Positions 1 through 9,258 are shown, counted from the stretch's first letter. The stretch: 15,386 nucleotides of DNA from Physocladia obscura (GCA_027596945.1 JADGJH010000680.1:1-15386), one strand, 5' to 3'. Translations and numbers: made by a program. The notes: generated by a model from the letters alone, not told the origin.

Positions 1-50
1 TCAGAAAACTGTCACATCATCCCATTGATGTGATGTCACCAGTTTTCTAA
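1..50. repeat. Nested inverted repeat (hairpin)
   Basis: Outer arms AGAAAACTG (3-11) and CAGTTTTCT (40-48) are a perfect 9 bp match. Inner arms TCACATCA (12-19) and TGATGTGA (26-33) are a perfect 8 bp match, with loop TCCCAT and a 6 nt bulge (34-39). It may be the end of a small inverted-repeat element cut by the window edge. Confidence 0.5.
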
Positions 51-264
51 GGGAAAAATGTCAAAGTGGTGGTAAATACACTATAAATAGTGATACCTAC
101 AGCAGACTTACAAATATACAAAAAAAATTGATAACTTGTAGTCTGACATCTCTTTCCCAAAAGCTTCCAACTCTACTCAACAAGCTTAGCTGTAGGTTCA
201 ACACCAAATCGACACAGACTCATTAAAACTTTTATATTGCAGAGTTAATAAAAAAGATGAAATA

Positions 265-525
265 ATGCACACAGTTTCAAAACTATTCAAAGTTTTGGGT
301 CCATCTATGACATATGACAAGGATAAAGCTGTGACTGACCTGAAAACACAATGTTTCAAATGCACAGATGAATATGTTGCCAGCATTGATATGTTACAAA
401 ATTTTTGTGCAACAGTGAAAAGTTTGGTGCCTGTCTTTTTTCTCTGTTTTTAGGAATATCATTGAAGGATGACCCACCTGATGCCATTAAATTTGTACAA
501 AGTCTAATTTAAATGCTCCAAATAT
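265..525 (+). pseudogene. Broken coding-like exons, unrecognised
   Basis: From ATG 265 the frame reads MHTVSKLFKVLGPSMTYDKD and continues helical to about 421 (MLQNFCATVKS), stopping at a TAG that is also the end of an acceptor-like TTTTTAG (448-453). A different frame then reads ISLKDDPPDAIKFVQSLI, then TAA, before a consensus donor GTAAGT at 526. Only a 32 bp intron (422-453) would join the two in phase, which is very short, and the TAA would remain. I read it as the decayed 5' part of a multi-exon gene that continues at 881. No family recognised. Confidence 0.4.
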
Positions 526-880
526 GTAAGTACTGTAATTTTTTAAAATATTTCTGCCTGGGTATTTTTTTTTTGTTTTTTTTTATTTTATTTTTTTATT
601 TGCAATTCTTCTGCTCTAATCCTGTTGATCCAATATTTTTGATACTTCTTTTAAACATTATTTTGAATTTTCTTGTTGTGTTTTTTGCTTTTGTTCTTTT
701 TTTTTTTAAAAATATTTTATTGTTGGGTAGAATTTTTATTTTTTATTTTTTATTTTTTTCGCAATTCCCCTGCTCTCATCCTGTTATTTCCATATTTTTG
801 TAACTTCTTTTTAACTTATAAGCCTGATTTTATTTATTGCTGTTATTGCTGTTAGTGTTTTTGCTGATTTCTGTCATATA
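526..880 (+). other. Intron-like T-rich segment with an internal duplication
   Basis: It starts GTAAGTACTG and ends CATATAG, bordering coding-like sequence on both sides. Inside, about 602-655 and 761-816 are diverged copies sharing GCAATTC, CTGCTCT, ATCCTGTT, TATTTTTG and ACTTCTTTT, offset about 159 bp. Open frames here (Phe/Leu-rich) are poly-T artefacts. Confidence 0.4.
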
Positions 881-1830
881 GGTGGTTGTACTGCAGCTAT
901 TGAGAACCAAAGAGCAAGAAATCTGTTGGAGAAGGAGAAAAATTTGCTACAACAACAGAACTATTGGATCAAGCAATATTTTAAATACACAAATTTTCTT
1001 CCAAAATATGTGGAAATACTTGAATAAAGTCACAGCAAAGTGTGACCTTTTGTTCAAACTGATAAAATTACAATTGATTCTGCTGATCAAAACTTTATTC
1101 TGACCCAAAAGATGCTATTTCGTTTGATCACTTATCAATCAAAATATATTTCATCTGGACCATTTGCAGCATTTCTTTCAGCATCATTGCTCCATATAAT
1201 GCTCTCAATCAATTTGGCAAAAAACTGTCTAAAAATCAACTCTAAGACAACACTCAATGTTGACATTTATCATCTGATACCACATCCACTAGATGAAACA
1301 AAAAAACTATTTCTTAATTTGGATTATGACCATCTGATTGCAAAAAACACAAGTCGCCATGTGACTGACTCAAACTATAAAGAAATTAAAACTGCATTGG
1401 AGCAAGTTTTGGATAAAGCATGGTTTGTTTGTGATGAACAAGATTTAAAACTTGGAATATTGGCTTTTCAGAAGAAACAATTGATGCAATCAAATGTCTT
1501 GGCAAGGTTGCCAAGGCAGTATAATTTTTGCAACTTCTGAGGAATTTTTACCGAGCTTTAGATGAAAGCAGAATTGTAGACAAAAATAGAATTCAATATC
1601 CTCAAGATCTTGAAAACTACATTATCAAAAAATTTGGTGCCAAACTTGCTTCTGTGACAAGTTGTGATAAATCACATTATCAAGGGCTGCCTTGGCAAGA
1701 AATTCTGCCACTGCTGGTAAATGTAAGGAATTTTAAGCTCCTATGCAATGAAATTATATCAGAAACAGCCAGATCAAATGCAGTTCTTTTTGTTTGCCAG
1801 GCTGCATTTAGTACAAATTACGTTGAACAG
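881..1830 (+). pseudogene. Decayed protein gene, about 310 codons visible, unrecognised
   Basis: One frame runs from 881: a coiled-coil-like start (IENQRARNLLEKEKNLLQQQ, then NYWIKQYFKYTNFLPKYVEI), interrupted by TAA at 1025 and TGA at 1043. It then runs open to 1540 (DSADQNFILTQK ... KEIKTALEQVLDKAWFVCDE ... SNVLARLPRQYNF). The coding signal then shifts frame and continues from about 1528 (NFYRALDESRIVDKNRIQYP ... HYQGLPWQEILPLLVNVRNF ... LFVCQAAFSTNYVEQ). It ends at a good donor, CAG/GTGAGA, at 1830/1831. Two stops plus a frame change indicate a pseudogene. Base composition is AT-rich with hardly any CpG. It is globular and soluble in character, with no membrane segments. Could be a mobile-element protein or a decayed host gene. 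Confidence 0.5.
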
Positions 1831-2157
1831 GTGAGAAAAATTATTATGTTGAATTTTTGTTGAATCAAGTAATAATTTTTCAGTCACACATGAATGTGTA
1901 ATCAAATTAATGGTCAAGGTAGATTAGATAAATCTCCAGCTGATTTATTGAAGTTAAGTTGTGGGTAAGCAGCATTTATTAATGATGATGATATTAATTT
2001 CAGCCTTGGATTAAACAATGAGAACAAGTTAGTAATTTTTTTATTTTGCAACAATCAAAAATGTATAAATCAGAATTAGCACATATTCACTGAAAGGCTC
2101 AATTGAGAAAATCAATGAATGAAATGTTGAAAAAGAAGTGCAAACTAACAAATCAGA
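1831..2157. other. AT-rich segment with a possible intron
   Basis: GTGAGAAAAA at 1831 pairs with the acceptor-like AATTTTTCAG ending at 1883 (53 bp). The next exon would read SHMNV and stop, so the broken gene cannot be followed further. Nothing else recognised. Confidence 0.3.
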
Positions 2158-3147
2158 CTAATATTTAGCATAAGCCCCATGTTTGCACTGTTGCAAAAGC
2201 AAGAGCTCATCAAAAGTTAAGTGAGTTGAACAAAGAAAATTAAACACCTTTACTTGAAGTAAAAAGTCCCTTGCATCTTTGCTTTTATTAATAATGTGTT
2301 GGGTTCTTCCTGTCCTCCTCATTGCAATTTGCAAGATCATCAAACAAAAGCTTGGTCATCAGCTCAAAACTGGGTCATCAGCTCAAGGCTGGTCCATCAG
2401 CAAAAGCTGGCATCAGCCAAAGCCAGTAAGCAGTGGAGAGTCATTGACCCTGCAACATCTGTATTAAATAATTGAAACTCACCACAGCAACGCAATGGGA
2501 ATAGGTCCAGAATAAACTCAGGAATGTCTGAACCCTGGTTAGGGCCTGAAAATAGCCAGATGGCATTATTTACGCTCTGGAGATAAATAGATAGAACAAA
2601 TAAAAACAGGTAAGTATGGTTAATAAATACAAACACAATGTTTTTTCTTTTTTCCATTAAGATACCAAGTACCACTAGCAACAAGAACCTTCTCTTTACA
2701 CTCAGGCTGCACTCTGTCAATGCCAGCATCTAGAGCTGCCTCATCACCCATTGCCCTGGTTGCCTGATTGTGTCCTGTCACCTGGGGGTAAACTTCTCTT
2801 CACAAGCTTGTATTTGCTGGTCCAATCATCAGGCAGTCCACTTCATTTCTGGCAATACCGGCACCTCCTAGTCCTGGGGAATATGCCATCCAGGGGATGG
2901 TGCACTAAAAAGGATATCCACTAACTCATTCCACAGCATGGCTAGATCTGTCCCAAGTGTTATGGAAGGCAGGGGGTGGAAGGGGTGTATAGAAAAGATT
3001 GGCACTTATCCCTTGGGCTACTGTGAGTCCAGTACAACAACCCCAAGTGTCACTCTCATGGTGGAAGACCTGCAGTGGTGCAGAGACACCAATTGAGCTT
3101 GATGTACCACTGGCCTCGCAGAGCTGTTTGCATCCTGTGAACAACAC
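2158..3147 (-). pseudogene. Coding-like remnants on the minus strand, several frames
   Basis: Blocks that look like protein follow each other in different frames with stops between. From 3147 down: LFTGCKQLCEASGTSSSIGV and onward; near 2900-2690 GPANTS, VYPQVTGHNQATRAMGDEAA and DAGIDRVQPECKEKVLVASG; near 2600-2490 SVNNAIWLFSGPNQGSDIPE and FILDLFPLRCC; near 2400-2290 PSFELMTKLLFDDLANCNEE; and 2343-2158 RTGRTQHIINKSKDARDFLL ending in a stop. No catalytic motif or known family can be named. Repeated CATCAGC/CTGATG units near 2355-2430 add low-complexity structure. Confidence 0.33.
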
Positions 3148-3236
3148 ACCATTTTTCAGAACATCTTCAATTTATTATTTCAAAACCCAAAGAAAACCAA
3201 AAACATGAATATTCCAAAAGAACCAAACAGACAACC

Positions 3237-3290
3237 AATAAATAAATAAAATTATATACAGAATATAAATAAATAAATATTTACAAAAAT
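3237..3290. repeat. AAT/AAAT-type simple repeat
   Basis: AATAAATAAATAAAATT and ATAAATAAATAAATATTT make up most of this stretch. Confidence 0.6.
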
Positions 3291-3597
3291 AACCATCAGA
3301 GAAAGTCAAGGAGTTTTGAACAAACTCAACCATTATGTCAGAATCTCATACAGTGTGTTTGCAGCATAAAAATTAATGTACAATTTTGATGTTGAAATAT
3401 TAACTTAGCAGAAAAATTATATTTTTGAGTCAATTATTTAACCTAATTGTACAAAATGAGCACAATTTGTTGCCATCTACATTATGATTGTAACTTCTGT
3501 TTCATGACAGAAATGGTTTGTTCATTAATTGCGATGTTCAATGTGGTCTTTGAATATGGTCTCTGTAATAAAGAATCAAGTCCTGTAAACTAATGTA
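3291..3597. other. AT-rich stretch, nothing recognised
   Basis: No coding-like frame, RNA gene or clear repeat was seen here on either strand. Confidence 0.5.
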
Positions 3598-3713
3598 TAT
3601 TATTTGTGAGCAGAATGCTGTTTATTAAAAATGCAACTCAAATAAAGTAAATAAAGAGATGTAGTATAATGTACCTATTATTTGTGAGCAGAATGCTAAT
3701 CACAAATAATAGG
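3598..3713. repeat. 22 bp direct repeat, second copy forming a 14 bp inverted repeat
   Basis: TATTATTTGTGAGCAGAATG plus CT occurs identically at 3598-3619 and 3676-3697. The second copy is followed by its own partial reverse complement: arms CCTATTATTTGTGA (3674-3687) and TCACAAATAATAGG (3700-3713) are perfect, with a 12 nt loop. It resembles the end of a foldback or small inverted-repeat element. Confidence 0.65.
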
Positions 3714-3897
3714 ATATAATTTTCTCTTGTTGCAGAACAAGCCAAGGAGATCTCCAAAATTTCTGGAGAAAGGCCATTTTGGCTTTTTCCACTTTGTTGA
3801 CTGTATTCTGTGACCCGGCGCTGTTTGCCATGGCTTCCAAGAAGTCCACAAGTCCATTTTCCATACAGCTAAAATCCATACTACCTTTGACACAATT
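3700..3897 (-). pseudogene. Coding-like fragment, 65 codons, unrecognised
   Basis: The minus-strand frame between two stops reads GSMDFSCMENGLVDFLEAMA, then NSAGSQNTVNKVEKAKMAFL, then QKFWRSPWLVLQQEKII and a stop that falls inside the hairpin arm at 3700-3713. It looks like a soluble helical protein piece. The plus strand is also open here and bounded by acceptor-like TTGTTGCAG (about 3735) and donor-like AAG/GTATGT (about 3920), so which strand was coding is uncertain. Confidence 0.3.
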
Positions 3898-4084
3898 TTA
3901 TATGTCAATAATACCCAAGGTATGTACCAAATATATTGAGTATGTATATGAAGTGAGGTCATAATTTTTTGATGGGAAAATAGAAAAGATTAATGGGAAA
4001 ACTCAGCATATGTTTATACTTTACATTTATACACAGTTAGATCTATTATTATTATTAAATATATGTTATTATTTATTAAATATT

Positions 4085-4118
4085 ATGAAAGAAATAATTA
4101 AAGTTTTATTTCTTTCAT
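4085..4118. repeat. 13 bp perfect inverted repeat
   Basis: ATGAAAGAAATAA (4085-4097) and TTATTTCTTTCAT (4106-4118) flank an 8 nt loop. It could form a hairpin in RNA or be a remnant of a foldback element. Confidence 0.55.
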
Positions 4119-4525
4119 GGTGAAATTCCAAAATGGGAATAAAATTGTTTTAACTTTTCACATTTTAATAATTTCTTTTACTAAAAACTTGGTTTTGTGA
4201 TCAAAGTTGGGCATAAGAAATGAGACATCAAATTGGGCAGTTTTTAAATCTAACAAAATTAACGTTTATTTACCGATTACACAAGTTCAACAAGTGCATA
4301 TAGCTCTACATATAATATGTATATATGTATACCAGTAATAATAAAGAACTACACTAGGTTTTCTTTTGATTATATATATTTTGAACAGAAATTATGCAAA
4401 AGTATGAATTAACTCCAAAATTCATCTTTGTCAATCTTAAATTAAGTAGAAAAAATTAAGAGGATAGTAATTCAGGAATGACAGAAAATTATATGACATT
4501 TATTTAGAAAAAAAATTTTAAGACT

Positions 4526-4723
4526 CAGCTAATTTGAGTGCAGCTTGCAGCATTGAAATTAGCATAAAATTTTGATCCAGAACATGATTCAAAATGTCAG
4601 AAAATAAATATTTTTTTTGATATCACCATTAAGCATTATTACCCCTTGCTAACTTCTTCAATTTTCCTTAAATTGCAGCCAAACTAGCAGCAATAAAATC
4701 AGCATGAAATTTTGACATAGAAC
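4526..4723. repeat. Pair of diverged direct repeats
   Basis: About 4526-4583 and 4671-4723 share TGCAGC, GCAG/GCAGCA, AAAAT or AAATTAGCAT, AAATTTTGA and AGAACA in the same order, roughly 145 bp apart. The matching parts include AGCATAAAATTTTGA against AGCATGAAATTTTGA. Confidence 0.45.
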
Positions 4724-6169
4724 AACTTTACACCTGTTCTCCAGTTACTATTTAGCAATTTACTTTAAGATCAATGCAAATCTATCACTGAGAGGATCCA
4801 TTTGTTGATACGTGTTACTTGAAGTTATACCCTGTAATGAATGAGGGATAACATTCTTTACATTAACATCCAATTTTGTATCCAATCTATTTTGTTACTA
4901 CAATAACATACAATCTATTTGAATACCAATCTGTTTGGTCTTTATGACATTTTTGGTATGCAAGATTGTTGCAATCTCTGTTTATGATTGTGTATGGTAA
5001 GGATTTTTAGCAAGAATTCTTTTTTCTTTATCCTAGATTTTCATTGTTCAAAATCCTCAATCACAAAAATTTCAAAAACAGTCTTTAAATAAATCTTGCA
5101 TTTTTCTCCCCATACAAAACTTCCTTGTATTAATACAAAAGCTACTGCTTAATGACAAAAATGACAAGTCCACTGTTTTCTTTACTTTTTAAGCAAATTG
5201 AGTGATTTCTTTCAATAAAGAGGGAATTCATCTTTCAATACAGCTTGAATCTTTTACACTTCAACAAAGATGACAAGTTTATGTCAGCCTGGCAAAGATT
5301 GGAACTGATTCTTGATTGGATTTTACTCAGGGTTCTTCAATAAAGCAGAATAGAACTATCTGCTGGTCTGCACAGCCGGTTAAAATAATTTATGCTGTTA
5401 CATTCAAATATATGGCTGTCCATGCTCCTGCTTAACAGGGATGGTGAATTATCTGGCATTTCCTAATCCAACTATGCTTCACTGAATTTTGTACTTTGTT
5501 ACCATTCCAATTGAATGAAAATTGATTAAAAAAATGATGAATCCTCCATCTGCAGATTTTGTTCAAGTGGAATATGAAGGTGGTAAAAAATCTTGGAAGT
5601 GGCATTATTCTTAAATAAAAAATTGAAATAGAAACAAGCAATAGTGAAGAAAAAGAAACAAAAAAAAAAGAAGAGAAAATAACCAAATTTTCTTGTGTAT
5701 CTAACAGATAGTAATCACATCCTAGAAACCAATACAGCTCTGTTAAAGAAGTCTTGATGTTGATTTCTGTAGATAATGCTTATTCAAAGAAGTGCATACA
5801 GTGTTTTATTATTAATGTGTAATTGAGCACAATAAAGTGGAATTTTAGTTAGAATCTTATTATTTATTTCCTAGAATGAAACTTCTACAATGCCCAATTC
5901 CATACCTCAAAAAAACTTTTGTGCCTCAATTCTTATGCCTCAACATTAATTTAAAAACCAATTTCTTAGCAAAAGAATTTTTTCAAATGTGAAAGACAGA
6001 ATTAGAACATTTTATCCCCATTCTTGAATTTCACTGTGAATGAAAATAATATTTCTATTCACAATTTTACATTATCTATTATTTAACATATATTCAGCTT
6101 ATATAACATAATTTATTTCTAAATCTGACATGTTTTTGTCAAAAGATGGGTTGGAAGCAAAAGACTCAA
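4724..6169. other. AT-rich stretch, no gene seen
   Basis: No coding-like frame longer than chance and no RNA gene. About 5640-5680 is purine-rich (GAAGAAAAAGAAAC then A9), which creates a Phe/Ser-rich minus-strand open frame that I do not accept as a gene. CpG is almost absent. Confidence 0.5.
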
Positions 6170-6333
6170 AAATAAAATCATTATTTTTTGTGTTTCAAAG
6201 GCTCCAGTAAGTTGCAGAAAATAGTTGAAGATTCTGCTGGCAGCTGTAACAGCTTGAGTCAACTAAGTCTATTGATACTAGGAATATCAGAACTAAATGG
6301 CAAGAGTTTGAATAGGAGTATGAGATTTAGTTG
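6170..6333 (+). pseudogene. Short coding-like fragment
   Basis: The frame reads GSSKLQKIVEDSAGSCNSLS, then QLSLLILGISELNGKSLNRS, and a TGA. About 50 codons, no start codon, no family recognised. It sits in CpG-poor DNA like the other remnants. Confidence 0.2.
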
Positions 6334-6353
6334 AAGTTGAAGTTGAAGTTTAA
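6331..6353. repeat. Short GTTGAA tandem repeat
   Basis: AGTTGAAGTTGAAGTTGAAG is a 6 bp unit repeated about 3.5 times. Confidence 0.6.
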
Positions 6354-7048
6354 TACCTGATGAATACTTTGTTTTTATTTTAATAAGACTTATAATAAAG
6401 AAAAGAAACAAAAGAAGTTGGGGTTAAGTAGTTTTTAAAGTAGAAAGAAAAAGAAAGAAAAATAATAAAAGACACGTAGAAAGAAAAATGGTTGGAAAGT
6501 GCTTGGAACTCATTTGAATTGTTTTTGAATTCTTGAATCATAGGCTTAAGAAAATTTTAGAAAATTCTTTGCAAATTTTTTGCAAGCAATTCAGTCCAAG
6601 TATCTTCACAGCTGAAGATGTTCCAGCAAAAATGGTTACTAAAACGTGGATGCAGTGGTTGATTTTTCTCCTGTTGTCTTCAGCCCAATCAGAGGAGAAG
6701 CAATGAAAAATCAAGTTGCATATTCCATATTTTGTTGCAAATCAGAAAGGAATTTTCAACCCATGATTTCCAAAATGAAAAAAAAGACCAATTTTCGAAG
6801 TCTAATAACTTATGCTCCAGATCGGCTGTGCGTCATTGATTCTTTTTTTATAACTATTCTAAATATATACTATTTCCATACGTCTCAATTATCAAATAAA
6901 ACATAACAACGAGTAAAAAAAATTTAAAAAAAAAAAAACACACTTGAAAGTGCTCCAAACAGTAACGCTATTCTTTAAAGAAGAGGTTTTATTTCCAAAC
7001 ATCATTATAAGAGATTTTCTGATCATATTCAACCAACCCACCAATGCT
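6354..7048. other. Transition from CpG-poor to CpG-normal DNA
   Basis: No gene seen. CpG sites return from about 6475 onward (CACGTAG, ACGTGG, GATCGG, GTGCG). An 86-codon plus-strand frame at 6646-6906 has no convincing protein character. A-runs lie near 6915-6940. Confidence 0.4.
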
Positions 7049-7243
7049 TTACAACGGGCCTTGAAGCATCGGAAAAATGTAATTGCTCAGTTCTGTCTTG
7101 TCGTGAACTGCTTTGTTGACTTTGATTCTTTTGCGTCGCGACATGAGAGCTGCAGTCAACGCTGGTTGCAATGGTTGTACTTGGGGCAACAACGTTGTTC
7201 CTTCCAATCGATAAGCGTAGATAAGAAAATAGACTCGAAGATG
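7049..7243 (-). CDS. Possible small coding exon downstream of SHQ1, unrecognised
   Basis: An open stretch of 64 codons plus stop lies on the SHQ1 strand, beginning about 120 bp after the SHQ1 stop. It looks coding: LEGTTLLPQVQPLQPALTAA, then MSRRKRIKVNKAVHDKTELS, then NYIFPMLQGPL and TAA. The only in-frame ATG is at 7144, which would give 31 aa. A longer product would need an upstream exon; an AG acceptor at 7234-7235 is available, but I see no convincing GT donor between it and SHQ1 that keeps the frame. A different frame on the same strand (ATG at 7334) is open for 101 codons, so which frame, if any, is used is unclear. The base composition matches the CpG-rich gene island. No family recognised. 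It could be the last exon of a small gene or chance in a 3' UTR. Confidence 0.28.
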   Translation of the reverse strand, partial: HLRVYFLIYAYRLEGTTLLPQVQPLQPALTAALMSRRKRIKVNKAVHDKTELSNYIFPMLQGPL

Positions 7244-7349
7244 TTATTGCGTGTGACCGTGCTGATGATGCAATGTAATTCGATTGTCTTGTTTCTTTGC
7301 TGATGATAACAGGTGTTTCAGAGTTATTGTTCATTTTGATCGCAAAAAT

Positions 7350-7355
7350 TTTATT
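7350..7355 (-). promoter_or_regulatory. Candidate poly(A) signal of SHQ1
   Basis: A perfect AATAAA hexamer lies on the minus strand about 9 nt after the SHQ1 stop codon. It suggests a very short 3' UTR, but AT-rich DNA gives such hexamers by chance. Confidence 0.4.
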
Positions 7356-7363
7356 TCAAGAAT

Positions 7364-9258
7364 TCACTCAACCTGAACAGCCAACAATTCCAACTCTTCC
7401 AAATCCCATCCAATACTGCTTTTACTCAACTCATAGTGATGAATCTCACTCCCAAGCTCTCTAATAATCTTGTCGTTGCACCAACTGCTCTGAATCCACA
7501 AGCAATAATCCTCCAGATACAACCGATCAAACACAAAACAAGCATCATCTCCACGCATCAGCCGCCGCACCCCCAACAAAATCTTTACCAACGCGCGTTT
7601 GCCCAGCTTAAACAGGATTGCAACATCATCCTTTACACGTGTACAGAGCGCAAAATTCCGGTACAATGGGTACGCCAGGGCGCGACGCACGCATGCAACC
7701 AGCGTTTCGTGCAGTGTGCCGAAACTCTCGAATGTCGATAGAGTCGGACTCAGCTTTGCGACTGTCCAAGCACTTTCGACTGTCGATTCACCTTCCATTG
7801 TGCGGTGGTCATAGCAGTATGCGAAGCAGAGGTCAACGAGCCCTAGATATAGCGATTTTGTAACAGTGCGGGCTTCGGTTTCGAGAAGGAGTTTTCGAGT
7901 TGGGAGGGAGATCATTTCTTTTTGTTCTTCGGTCGTAAATGGTAACCAGTCGTTGATGTCATTAGAGGTGGAAGTGACGGTGTTTGTTTGGTTTGATTGG
8001 CGAGGATCTTTTTGCAGCAAAGAAGAGGGTGGATTAGGAGTGTTGGATAATATCGTCGTTGATTCTGATAGTTGGTTTGGATTTTCAGTGGTTTGCTGAT
8101 TCATTGTAATGTCTTGGATTGATTCTAACATTATTGCATGATCGCTAGCAAATTTCAAGTTTTCAATATGCCTTGTGATGTTTCCACTTGAACTAATCAT
8201 ATTCAGAGAAATAGGTTCTTCGGGGTTTACCGGACTTTCAGATTTAAATATAGGTGTTTCAATTTCCGACATTATGGAAGCGGTGGGGTTCAGTTTTGCA
8301 TGTTGCTGGATTTTTTTAAGAGATGTCCAGAATTCTGGTTTGAATTTTATGATTCGCTCGATGTCTTCTGATTGATTCATAAAATCAGATCTATTTACGG
8401 TGTCAATTATTTAATAAAAACATATATACTAATGAATAATATATTGTGGCGCACATGTAATATTCTTCATCAAATTTAGCATCTTCTTTTTCGATACGTT
8501 CAGTTCGGCGTGAATCTGGGGTCGATTTATCAATGTTATCTATATCGATTATATCGCGACCAATTTCAGCAACATGCGACGCAAATCCAGAATATGAATT
8601 ATTGAATCCATATTTTACCCCTGTTATTAAATCCTTGGGAAAATATTCAAAACAATACAAACAAGAAATAAATCGCCTTACCGATTCAGGCAATTCTTGC
8701 GGCAACATCCAATCGAAACCTTCGTCCATTTCATCTTCCTCTTCCTCCTCATTATTATCGTTTTCAGCCATATAATTATTACCACCAATTTCCTCAATCA
8801 TTGGCCGGCCCATCAAACCACCAGTCTTTGTAGACACTTTATTGACCGAAGAAGCAATAGCAGCAGTTGCAACAGTCGCTGTACTTCCCCTCCCAGTCAC
8901 CAGCAGTTTCGCCAGCAAATCCAGGTCCTCGAAAAACAGACCTGGCTCCTTCTTTGGCAGCGAGACTGTGATTTCGCCGCGGCTGACATCATAGCGAGCA
9001 GTTTCGTGGCCGTTTTCGATGATCGCGTGTGGAAAAGTGAGGCGGAGAAAGTACGGATGAATGTGAAGCTTGAATTCGCAATCGTCGACAAAGAATTCCA
9101 CATCAGATCCCTTGATTAAAACAAAAATCGGGATGGGTAGTTTGTTCGGAATCCATGAAATATATTGTTTTGGAATTACGCACTTTTACGTAGGGTGTTT
9201 TAATTGTTAGGATGACAGCATCGTCTGTTTGCGTTGTTGAGAAATGTGGTGTCAACAT
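7364..9258 (-). CDS. SHQ1: SHQ1, H/ACA snoRNP and telomerase RNP assembly chaperone (3 exons, 585 aa)
   Basis: Exons 9258-9184, 9110-8455 and 8390-7364 join to 1,758 nt without an internal stop. The start ATG opens with MLTPHFSTTQTDDAVILTIK, matching the family's MLTPxF start of the N-terminal CS (p23/Hsp20-like) domain, residues 1 to about 98, which ends in a run like LPKKEPGLFFEDLDLLAKLL. Then come a variable segment, an acidic run near residues 143-157, and FDWMLPQEL, which begins the conserved core. ISDFMNQSEDIERIIKFKP spans the exon 2/3 junction (the family has xADF..E.I..I). Residues about 277-390 are a Ser/Thr/Asn-rich linker. The C-terminal SHQ1-specific helical domain carries LPTRKLLLE, ESAWTVAKLSPTLSTFES and YPLYRNF. 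Known role of the family: binds Cbf5/dyskerin as an RNA mimic before H/ACA RNP assembly in nucleoplasm and cytosol. Length is close to other SHQ1 proteins. The splice sites are my prediction but keep frame and family spacing. Confidence 0.93.
8391..8454 (-). other. SHQ1 intron 2 (64 bp)
   Basis: The donor is GTGCGC after GAATATTACAT; the acceptor is GTAAATAG before ATCTGATTTT. The phase is 2, creating an Ile codon and the junction EEYYISDFMNQ, which fits the family's conserved Y-x-A/S-D-F. Reading through would terminate about 50 nt later. Confidence 0.87.
9111..9183 (-). other. SHQ1 intron 1 (73 bp)
   Basis: The donor is GTGCGT directly after the codons for TPYVK; the acceptor is AATCAAG before GGATCTGATGTG. 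The phase is 0. Joining gives PYVKGSDVEFFVDDCEF, which keeps the spacing expected in the CS domain. Both flanking frames run into stops or unrelated sequence if unspliced. Confidence 0.85.

Noticed and set aside
513..855. Phe/Leu-rich plus-strand frames that look like membrane proteins.
   Set aside because: They lie in the T-rich intron-like duplication and lack any non-repetitive protein content.
881..1540. Stop codon reassignment, because TAA, TGA and TAG interrupt otherwise good frames in both flanks.
   Set aside because: SHQ1 and the zinc-finger gene in the same contig read through about 1,200 codons with the standard code, and the flanking relics also have frame changes. Decay explains both.
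2459..2482. A 24 bp minus-strand segment starting GTGAGT and ending ACAG, like a tiny intron.
   Set aside because: It is shorter than known spliceosomal introns of fungi and is a multiple of three, so it stays open when read through.
4307..4321. TACATATAATATGTA palindrome.
   Set aside because: A 7 bp AT-only dyad is expected by chance in DNA this AT-rich.
8697..9119. A 140-codon plus-strand frame opposite SHQ1.
   Set aside because: Antisense shadow of SHQ1 exon 2, whose protein matches the family along its whole length.
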